The notes beneath the pieces were generated by a model. The model made no database searches and had not been told where the DNA came from. It was given only the letters and a program-made list of their open reading frames with translations. Both the position numbers and the translations under genes were made by a program. Shown one piece after another: positions 9,933-15,267 of a DNA stretch of 18,412 nt; positions within the stretch are counted from its first letter, which is position 1; every line of letters starts with the position of its first letter. This DNA comes from JBOHBN01 sp050698355 (GTDB lineage Bacteria > Actinomycetota > Actinomycetes > Streptosporangiales > WHST01): contig JBOHBN010000011.1 in NCBI GenBank assembly GCA_050698355.1, forward strand, positions 1-18,412, written 5' to 3'.

Positions 9933-9942
9933 CCGATCCGGT

Positions 9943-10515
9943 TCAGCCGGCCGGGCCGGACAGCCCGGCGCCCGCCCCCGCGGGCTGTGCCGGGAAGTCA
10001 TGCTCGATGTCGACGGCCGACGGCACGTCCGCCCCCGGATCCGACGACCCGGAGGACACGTCACCGCCCTCCTGCGCCGCACGGAGCACGCGGATCTCCC
10101 GCTCGAAATCCCCGAGCGACTCAAAGCCTCGGTACACCGAGGCGAACCGCAGGTAGGCCACCTCGTCGAGTTCGCGCAGCGGGCCAAGCACCGCGAGCCC
10201 TACCTCGTGACTCGGGAGTTCGGCGACCCCTCGCTCCCTGCTGTCCTCCTCGACTCGCTGCGCCAGCCGCGCGAGGTCGTCCTCGCTGACCGGCCGGCCC
10301 TGGCATGCCTTGCGCACGCCGGCGACGACCTTGTCGCGGGTGAACGGCTCGGCGGTTCCCGAGCGCTTGACGACATGGAGAGTCGCCGTCTCGGTGGTCG
10401 TCAGCCGCCGCCCGCAGCCGGGACACTGACGACGACGACGCACCAGCGTGCCGTCCTCACCGACCCTGCTGTCGATGACGCGGGTGTCGGGATGCCGGCA
10501 GAACGGGCAATGCAT
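9943..10515 (-). CDS. nrdR: NrdR, transcriptional repressor of ribonucleotide reductase genes
   Basis: This 190-residue repressor senses ATP/dATP through an ATP-cone and shuts off ribonucleotide reductase genes at NrdR boxes. The N-terminal zinc ribbon has four cysteines: Cys3 and Cys6 (MHCPFC), Cys31 and Cys34 (CPGC). The ATP-cone follows (about residues 49-139, HVVKRSGTAEPFTRDKVVAGVRKAC). The first about 150 residues match the normal family length; the extra acidic and Gly/Pro/Ala-rich tail of about 40 residues is a lineage extension. ATG 10515 is preferred over an upstream in-frame start at 10605 because MHCPFC is the standard NrdR N-terminus and AGGGG lies about 8 nt before it. It heads the nrdRJ unit and likely represses itself. 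Confidence 0.97.
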   Translation of the reverse strand: MHCPFCRHPDTRVIDSRVGEDGTLVRRRRQCPGCGRRLTTTETATLHVVKRSGTAEPFTRDKVVAGVRKACQGRPVSEDDLARLAQRVEEDSRERGVAELPSHEVGLAVLGPLRELDEVAYLRFASVYRGFESLGDFEREIRVLRAAQEGGDVSSGSSDPGADVPSAVDIEHDFPAQPAGAGAGLSGPAG

Positions 10516-10577
10516 ACCGACGCCCCTTTCTCGTACGCCTCGAGCGATGCATCCATCCACCGCCACCGGCCTCTCGC

Positions 10578-10618
10578 TGTGGAGAGACTGTGGAGAACCC
10601 ACCACAAGCTGTGGACGA
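10578..10618 (-). promoter_or_regulatory. Three phased DnaA-box-like sites in the nrdR leader
   Basis: On the minus strand TCGTCCACA (10618-10610), TTCTCCACA (10597-10589) and CTCTCCACA (10586-10578) all fit the Streptomyces DnaA-box pattern YYVTCCACA as I remember it. All share one orientation and their starts are 21 and 11 bp apart, two turns and one turn of the helix. They lie between the candidate nrdR promoter and its start codon. DnaA control of the nrdAB operon is known in Escherichia coli. Here it is inferred from sites only. Confidence 0.45.
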
Positions 10619-10619
10619 C

Positions 10620-10647
10620 TTACATCTATGTAACTACAACATCTAGG
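10620..10647 (-). promoter_or_regulatory. NrdR-box-like inverted repeats at the nrdRJ promoter
   Basis: TTACAT-AG-ATGTAA on the minus strand (10633-10620) is a 6-bp inverted repeat. Directly beside it, CCTAGATGTTGTAG (10647-10634) resembles the second half of actinobacterial NrdR boxes. The two elements are centred 14 bp apart, closer than the roughly 31 bp usual for NrdR-box pairs. They cover the expected transcript start, a repressing position. Confidence 0.5.
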
Positions 10648-10650
10648 GGC

Positions 10651-10678
10651 AGACTAGCACTCACACGGCTCCATGCAA
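10651..10678 (-). promoter_or_regulatory. Candidate nrdRJ promoter
   Basis: On the minus strand TTGCAT (10678-10673), a 16-nt spacer and TAGTCT (10656-10651) look like a vegetative -35 and -10. The start would fall near 10644, inside the NrdR-box-like repeats, leaving a leader of about 130 nt with the DnaA-like sites. Confidence 0.45.
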
Positions 10679-10826
10679 GTACCGTCGAGCAGGACCGCGG
10701 CGCGCCCCTCGCGGCCGCGTGTTTGCCCAGGTCGCGGCGGTACGAAACCGGCCGCACGGCGCGCTGAGGCGGTGCCGAACGCCACGACACGGGGACGGCG
10801 GGGCGTCCGCACGCCCGCGCGAGCCT
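10679..10826. other. No gene seen between the nrdR promoter and the TIR pair
   Basis: I see no convincing gene or RNA here. A minus-strand open frame (10654-10860) is Arg/Ala-rich, lacks a family pattern and is explained by high GC content. Confidence 0.5.
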
Positions 10827-10891
10827 CTAGGGAACCACTGATCAATCCCGCCTGCTGCACGCCACGGCGCCATTGATCAGCGCTTCCCTAG
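10827..10891. mobile_element. 65-bp MITE-like IS5-type terminal repeat pair with CTAG duplications
   Basis: CTAG (10827-10830) precedes GGAACCACTGATCAAT (10831-10846), and ATTGATCAGCGCTTCC (10872-10887) precedes CTAG (10888-10891). The two 16-nt repeats are inverted with three mismatches, enclosing 25 bp. Ends beginning GGAA and a CTAG (YTAR) target duplication are hallmarks of IS5-group elements. The left repeat also matches the end at 11261-11273 nearly exactly. It is either a miniature element or the stump of an internally deleted IS. Confidence 0.65.
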
Positions 10892-10916
10892 TCCGAGAAC
10901 GGACCAGCGCGGTCGG

Positions 10917-11205
10917 TCAGACTTCGGCGACGTCGCCGGTGTAGACCGTGAAACGTCGTGCCGCAGCCCTCCGCGTGCTTGCGGGTCTCGGCCATCTCGG
11001 GGGTCGCGGCCGAGGCCTTGTAGGCGTCCTCGCTGGGCCAGAACAGCTCGGCGACGAGGTACGGCGTGCCGCCCTGCGGGTGACTGAGCTGGAAGCTGCC
11101 CAGCCCGGGCACGGCCTTGACGAGGGGGACGTGCTCGTCGGTGTAGCGGCGGTCGAAGGCCTCTTTGTCGGCCGGCTCGTCGTAGACCACGGTCAGTCGT
11201 TACAT
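10917..11205 (-). pseudogene. EthD-family protein, probably broken (second-codon stop and 3' frameshift)
   Basis: The translation VVYDEPADKEAFDRRYTDEHVPLVKAVPGLGSFQ... matches EthD-domain proteins, small dimeric alpha+beta barrels of about 100 residues sometimes tied to ether or polyketide-type chemistry. Two lesions are visible. The expected ATG (11205) is followed at once by TAA (11202-11200) and then RLTVVYDEP in frame. Near the 3' end one extra A in the run 10951-10953 shifts the frame; removing it gives TTFTVYTGDVAEV and a stop at 10917, a normal family ending. As it stands, a product could only start at GTG 11190 and would run out of frame to a stop at 10888 inside the CTAG of the neighbouring TIR pair. 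A shortened functional form or a sequencing error is possible. Confidence 0.7.
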
Positions 11206-11256
11206 CGGCAGCTGCCACCCTTCGGTGTCGGTGTCGAATATGTCAGGTCTGTCACC

Positions 11257-11410
11257 CTAGGGATCCACTGATCTCTGTGGTCGTCCGGCCCGGCGGCTGG
11301 TCGCGGGGGTGGTGATCGCGAAATCATGGGGTCGTGGACAGCGAGCAGCCTTCCTTTACTGATGTCGAGTACGGCAAGTCGGCGGGTCTCGCGGCGTGAG
11401 CAGTTCCTAG
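11257..11410 (+). mobile_element. IS5-family 5' remnant, degraded transposase start
   Basis: CTAG (11257-11260) is followed by GGATCCACTGATC (11261-11273), a near copy of the terminal repeat at 10831. Downstream, frame 11334 reads VDSEQPSFTDVEYGKSAGLAA then stop, and the neighbouring frame reads SRRVSRREQFLG. Together these resemble the N-terminus of IS5-family transposases (QPSF.D.EY...R..R..FL). A frameshift and loss of everything after about 25 codons make it a relic. The similarity ends at 11406-11410, where CTAG appears again and the LysM gene begins. Confidence 0.6.
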
Positions 11411-11850
11411 GGGCGCACTCGGACGACGATTTGCTGTCCGGGCTGGATACGGGCGTTGTCGAGGTCATTCATCGCCATCATGCGAGCGACGGTCCCGCGG
11501 CGATCGGCACGCGGCGCGACGTCACCCGCGATGCTCCACAGCGAATCGTGCGCCCCGACGACCACCGTCACGGTCGATGGCGACTCGGCGGTCGCGGCCA
11601 GGCTCACCCGCGCCGCGCCCCACGCGACGGTCATGGCCACCACCAGCAGCGCCAGGGCGGCCAGGATGAGGCGGCCACGGCGGGTCAACCGCAAGCCACT
11701 GGCCCTCCCGGTGCCCCCGGCAGCCGATCCGGGCGCGTGCGGCCGCCGCCGAACAGGGCGTGGCCGCGTCGGGCGGGTTGTGCGCCCCATACGGCCCCGC
11801 GCTCCCACGTACTCGTACCGGCGAACCGGCTCCACACTGGCCACGCTCAT
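11407..11850 (-). CDS. SOS-linked LysM cell-division inhibitor, ChiZ/DivS-like
   Basis: This 147-residue membrane protein has a basic cytoplasmic N-terminus (about 65 residues), one membrane helix (about residues 66-88, LILAALALLVVAMTVAWGAA) and an external LysM peptidoglycan-binding domain (about 98-146, VVVGAHDSLWSIAGDV...PGQQIVVRV). Size, layout and position divergent from lexA match M. tuberculosis Rv2719c/ChiZ, Corynebacterium DivS and Bacillus YneA, which delay division after DNA damage. ATG 11850 has GAGGAGG about 6 nt upstream, and an in-frame upstream start (12039) would run through the SOS boxes. The SOS box at 11874-11887 overlaps its probable -10, so LexA should repress it. Its stop codon lies in sequence that looks IS-derived, so the natural end may have been altered. 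Confidence 0.88.
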   Translation of the reverse strand: MSVASVEPVRRYEYVGARGRMGRTTRPTRPRPVRRRPHAPGSAAGGTGRASGLRLTRRGRLILAALALLVVAMTVAWGAARVSLAATAESPSTVTVVVGAHDSLWSIAGDVAPRADRRGTVARMMAMNDLDNARIQPGQQIVVRVRP

Positions 11851-11873
11851 CGTTGCCTCCTCACCGACGGTAT

Positions 11874-11887
11874 CGAACATAGATTCG
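11874..11887. promoter_or_regulatory. SOS box (LexA site) proximal to the LysM gene
   Basis: CGAACATAGATTCG fits CGAAC-N4-GTTCG with one change. It sits 24 bp upstream of the LysM-gene ATG and covers TATGTT on the minus strand, a plausible -10. Confidence 0.65.
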
Positions 11888-11942
11888 ATCGAACGTCTGA
11901 GCGAAGTTCTACCACGGCGGGCCGACAATGGCGACACGCTCT

Positions 11943-11956
11943 CGAACAAATGTTTG
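11943..11956. promoter_or_regulatory. SOS box (LexA site) at the lexA promoter
   Basis: CGAACAAATGTTTG fits the actinobacterial CGAAC-N4-GTTYG palindrome very well. It overlaps the lexA -35 hexamer by three bases, so LexA would repress its own gene. Confidence 0.85.
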
Positions 11957-11982
11957 AAGCGAGCACGGACGCCCGCTACCGT
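11954..11982 (+). promoter_or_regulatory. lexA promoter
   Basis: TTGAAG (11954-11959), a 17-nt spacer and TACCGT (11977-11982) form good -35 and -10 boxes. The transcript would start near 11989, about 70 nt before the start codon. Confidence 0.6.
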
Positions 11983-12060
11983 GTGCGATGAGAGGAAGCA
12001 ACCACCGCCGCCCAACCTCTGTGGTGTGGGCAGAGCCAACCGGGAAGCCGAGGAGGGACC

Positions 12061-12840
12061 GTGGCCAAGGCGAGCAGCGCGGGATCCGGCGGGGGGTCGA
12101 AGACGACCGGCAAGAGGGGACCCGGGCGGCCGCGCAAGGGCGAGGACGGCGACGTCACCGAGCTACCGGACGGGCCGGCCGACGAGGCCGGGCTCACCCC
12201 GCGCCAGCGCCGGGTGCTCCACGTCATCCGAGAGGCGGTCGAGCGGCGCGGCTACCCGCCGTCCATGCGCGAGATCGGCGAGGCCGTCGGGCTCACCTCG
12301 GTGTCGAGCGTGTCCCACCAACTGCGCAAGCTGCAGGAGAAGGGCTACCTGCGCCGTGACCCGAACCGGCCGCGCGCGGTCGAGATGCGGCTCCCGGAGC
12401 GGCGGCCCGCGGCCACGCCTGCGCCTGTCGCGTACGACGAGACCAGCAGCGGCGACGAGCACCCGGAAGCCACGTACGTACCCGTGGTCGGCCGCATCGC
12501 GGCCGGCGGACCGATTCTCGCCGAGCAGGCGGTCGAGGACGTCTTCCCGCTGCCGCGTCAGGTCGTCGGCGAGGGCACGCTGTTCCTGCTCACGGTGCGC
12601 GGCGACTCGATGGTCGACGCGGCGATCTGCGAGGACGACTGGGTCGTCGTCAGGCAGCAGGCGGTGGCCGAGAACGGCGATGTGGTCGCCGCCATGATCG
12701 AGGGAGAGGCGACGGTCAAGACGTTCAAGCAGCGCGATGAGCAGGTGTGGCTGATGCCGCACAACCCCGCGTACGAGCCGATCCCCGGTAACGAGGCCAC
12801 GATCCTCGGCAAGGTGGTCGCGGTGCTGCGCCGCGTCTGA
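12061..12840 (+). CDS. lexA: LexA, SOS-response repressor
   Basis: This 259-residue repressor of DNA-damage genes cleaves itself when RecA filaments form. After a basic low-complexity extension (1-42) comes the winged-helix DNA-binding domain (about 43-115, LTPRQRRVLHVIREAVERRG and SMREIGEAVGLTSVSSVSHQLRKL). The linker cleavage site is Ala148-Gly149 (VGRIAAGGP). The catalytic dyad is Ser183 (GDSMVD) and Lys220 (ATVKTF). The GTG at 12061 has GAGGAGGGA just upstream. The extension includes KRGPGRPRKG, similar to an AT-hook. It is divergent from the LysM gene, with two SOS boxes between them. Confidence 0.98.
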   Translation: MAKASSAGSGGGSKTTGKRGPGRPRKGEDGDVTELPDGPADEAGLTPRQRRVLHVIREAVERRGYPPSMREIGEAVGLTSVSSVSHQLRKLQEKGYLRRDPNRPRAVEMRLPERRPAATPAPVAYDETSSGDEHPEATYVPVVGRIAAGGPILAEQAVEDVFPLPRQVVGEGTLFLLTVRGDSMVDAAICEDDWVVVRQQAVAENGDVVAAMIEGEATVKTFKQRDEQVWLMPHNPAYEPIPGNEATILGKVVAVLRRV

Positions 12841-12885
12841 CCGTGCGCGTCGCGCCGAAGGCGTGGCCTTAGGATGCGAGGCACC

Positions 12886-13857
12886 GTGGACACCACAGCA
12901 CGCCTCTCCGGCTTCGCGGTCGGGCACGATGGGCGCGCCGACTCCGCCTGGCTCACGGGCACCACCGTCATCCTGTGCCCGCAGGGCACGGTCGGCGGCG
13001 TCGACCAGCGCGGCGGCGCGCCCGGCACCCGGGAGACCGACCTGCTCGACCCACGCAACCTGGTCGACCGGGTCGACGCAGTGGTGCTGACCGGCGGCAG
13101 CGCGTACGGGTTGGAAGCGGCCGGCGGTGCGATGCGCTGGCTCGCCGAGCACGGCCGTGGCTGGCCGATCGGCCCGGCAGTCGTGCCGATCGTCCCGGCC
13201 GCGGTGATCTTCGACCTCGGGCGGGCCGGCCGTTACGACCGTTGGCCGGATGCGGCGTTCGGATCGCGGGCGTGCGAGGCAGCAAGGGCCGTGACGCCCG
13301 ATACTCCACCCCATCGCGGGAACGTCGGCGCCGGCATCGGCGCGGTGGTCGGCGGCCTCAAGGGTGGCGTGGGCTGGGCCGTGGCGTCAGCGGGTACGGC
13401 CACCGTCGCGGCGCTCGTGGTCGTCAACGCCGCGGGTTCCGCCGTCGATCCCGCCAGCGGGCGGCTCTACGCCGACCTCGACCGCACGCTGCCGGAGCCC
13501 GACGCGACCGCGGTCGCGCGCCTGAAGGCGGCCAGCGCGCCGAAGCCACCGCTGAACACCACGATCGGCGCCGTGCTCACCGATGCCCGCCTGGATAAGG
13601 CCAGGTGCCAGAAGCTCGCGGGCACCGCGCAGGATGGCCTGGCACGCGCCATCCGACCCGCGCACACGATGGCCGACGGCGACACTGTCTTCGCGCTGGC
13701 GTCCGGGTCCGTACAGCTCGACGATCTGGCTGCCTACGATCACCTGCTGGCGGTCGGCGCCGACTGCGTGACGCACGCCATCCGCGATGCCGTCCTCAGC
13801 GCGGCCCCCGTATCCGGGTTCGCGAGCTACCGAGAGCTAGCGAACGTCGCGCCGTGA
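12886..13857 (+). CDS. P1-family (DmpA/NylC-type) self-processing hydrolase
   Basis: This protein of about 323 residues is an Ntn-like hydrolase of the P1/S58 family (aminopeptidases and oligoamide hydrolases). The precursor cuts itself so that a new N-terminal residue becomes the nucleophile. The expected cut lies in PLNTTIGAVLTDA, between Asn224 and Thr225, as in NylC; DmpA uses Ser instead. Other family marks are the VGH near the N-terminus, LTGGSAYGLEAAGGAMRWL (about 66-84) and GNVGAGIGAVVGG (about 145-157). GTG 12886 has GAGG just upstream; ATG 12874 would add four residues and lacks a ribosome site. No signal peptide is seen. Its stop overlaps the start of the GH3 lipoprotein gene (GTGA), so the two are probably co-translated. 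The substrate is unknown. Confidence 0.9.
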   Translation: MDTTARLSGFAVGHDGRADSAWLTGTTVILCPQGTVGGVDQRGGAPGTRETDLLDPRNLVDRVDAVVLTGGSAYGLEAAGGAMRWLAEHGRGWPIGPAVVPIVPAAVIFDLGRAGRYDRWPDAAFGSRACEAARAVTPDTPPHRGNVGAGIGAVVGGLKGGVGWAVASAGTATVAALVVVNAAGSAVDPASGRLYADLDRTLPEPDATAVARLKAASAPKPPLNTTIGAVLTDARLDKARCQKLAGTAQDGLARAIRPAHTMADGDTVFALASGSVQLDDLAAYDHLLAVGADCVTHAIRDAVLSAAPVSGFASYRELANVAP

Positions 13858-15167
13858 GCTCTGCGATGCGTCGGACGCTGCTGGTACTACTCGCCGTCGC
13901 GCTCGCCGCGGTGGCGTGCACAGGCCCGGGTACCGGTTCGAAGGCCAGCCACGGGCGCAGCACCCGATCAACGCCCGACCCCACCGCATCCCCGACACCC
14001 ACCGCGACCGGCTGGGGGCCCACGACGCGAGAAGTCGCTGAGGCCAAGCATCGGGTAGGCCGGATGACGCTTCGCGAGAAGGCGGGCAGCCTTTTGATGC
14101 CACAGTTCGGCGGTCACACCGCCACCAGCCGTTCCAGCCTGAACGTGGACTCCTTCCGGGTCGCGACCATCACCAAGGCGATCAAGCGCTACCACCTGGG
14201 CGGCGTCATCGTGATGCAGCAGAACGTCACCGACGCGCGCCAGGTGCAGCGACTCAACGCCGGGCTCGCGGCGGCCGGGAGGAAGGACGCTGCCTGCCTG
14301 CCACTGCTGATCGGCGTCGACCAGGAGGGCGGCAGCGTCGCGCGGGTACGCGAGGGCGCGACGGTGTTCCCGAGCGCCCGCACGGTCGGCCGCGCGGGCG
14401 ACCCGGCACTCGCCCGCCTGCTCGCGCGCGACAGCGGCGAGGAGCTGCGGGCGATGGGCTTCACGCTGAACTTCGCACCCGACGCCGACGTGGGGTTCTC
14501 CAACAGCGCGATCGGCGACAGATCGTACGCCAAGAAGCCGCACAAGGCGGCCAGGATGGTCACCGCCGCGGTCGAGGGCTACCGGCGCGCGGGCATCGTC
14601 CCCGTGGTCAAGCACTTTCCCGGCCATGGCAGCGCGGTGGGCGACAGCCACGCCACGCTCGCCCCGGTCACCCGTAGCAGGAAACGGCTGGAGCGGATCG
14701 ACCTGGTGCCGTTCAAGGCTGCGGTCGCGCATCGCGTTCCGGTCGTCCTCACAGGTCACCTCGACGTCCGGGCGATCGACCCGGGCACACCGTCCTCGCT
14801 CAGCCGCAAGGTCGTGCACGGCCTGCTCCGCCAGGACGTCGGCTTCGATGGCGTCGCGATCACCGACGCGTCGACGATGGAACCGGTCGCCACGTACGGC
14901 GCCGGCGACGCCGCGGTACGCGCCGTCCGCGCCGGTGAGGACATCGTGTTGATGCCCGCCGATGTCCACGCGGCGTACAGGGGGGTCATCGACGCCGTCC
15001 ATTCCGGGGACCTATCACGGGCGCGGGTCGACCGGGCCGCGACGCGGGTCACCGCCCTGCGGCTCTACGCGAAACGGATCGGCTCGAACCACCCCCCGTG
15101 GTCGGTCGTGCACTCGGCCGCGCACCGCGCCGACGTGCGCAAGGTGGTGCGGCGCGCCGGCGGCTGA
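13854..15167 (+). CDS. GH3 beta-N-acetylhexosaminidase, secreted lipoprotein (NagZ/LpqI-like)
   Basis: This 437-residue glycoside hydrolase family 3 enzyme probably releases N-acetylglucosamine from peptidoglycan fragments outside the membrane. It has a lipoprotein signal (MRRTLLVLLAVALAAVAC, lipid-carrying Cys22 from the GTG start), a Ser/Thr/Pro linker (about 23-55) and a single GH3 barrel. The NagZ loop KHFPGHGSAVGDSH (253-266) supplies the Asp264-His266 general acid dyad, and Asp338 (AITDASTM) is the expected nucleophile. The GVDQEGGSVARV stretch (about 157-168) is typical of the family. GTG 13854 overlaps the upstream stop; ATG 13866 is an alternative that keeps the signal. Size and lipidation resemble mycobacterial LpqI. 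Grouping with the P1 hydrolase suggests a shared role in degrading wall or peptide debris, which is inference. Confidence 0.93.
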   Translation: MSSAMRRTLLVLLAVALAAVACTGPGTGSKASHGRSTRSTPDPTASPTPTATGWGPTTREVAEAKHRVGRMTLREKAGSLLMPQFGGHTATSRSSLNVDSFRVATITKAIKRYHLGGVIVMQQNVTDARQVQRLNAGLAAAGRKDAACLPLLIGVDQEGGSVARVREGATVFPSARTVGRAGDPALARLLARDSGEELRAMGFTLNFAPDADVGFSNSAIGDRSYAKKPHKAARMVTAAVEGYRRAGIVPVVKHFPGHGSAVGDSHATLAPVTRSRKRLERIDLVPFKAAVAHRVPVVLTGHLDVRAIDPGTPSSLSRKVVHGLLRQDVGFDGVAITDASTMEPVATYGAGDAAVRAVRAGEDIVLMPADVHAAYRGVIDAVHSGDLSRARVDRAATRVTALRLYAKRIGSNHPPWSVVHSAAHRADVRKVVRRAGG

Positions 15168-15267
15168 GCGCGGCTATCCCTGAGCGATGAGCACGCATCG
15201 AGGCGCATTTGCGCTGATAACGTTCCGTGCCGGGCAACCGACTGGACAGGCGGAGGATTCGGGACGC

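Noticed and set aside
9799..9942. Possible cobalamin riboswitch upstream of nrdJ
   Set aside because: The 144-nt gap is too short for the full B12 aptamer and I see no B12-box-like sequence, only a small hairpin.
10654..10860. Short minus-strand frame ending CMEPCEC ahead of nrdR, considered as a leader peptide
   Set aside because: It ends before the candidate nrdR transcript start, has no ribosome site, and its composition is generic GC-rich.
11890..11903. Third SOS-box-like CGAAC between the LysM gene and lexA
   Set aside because: The second half reads GAGCG instead of GTTCG, so the palindrome is lost.
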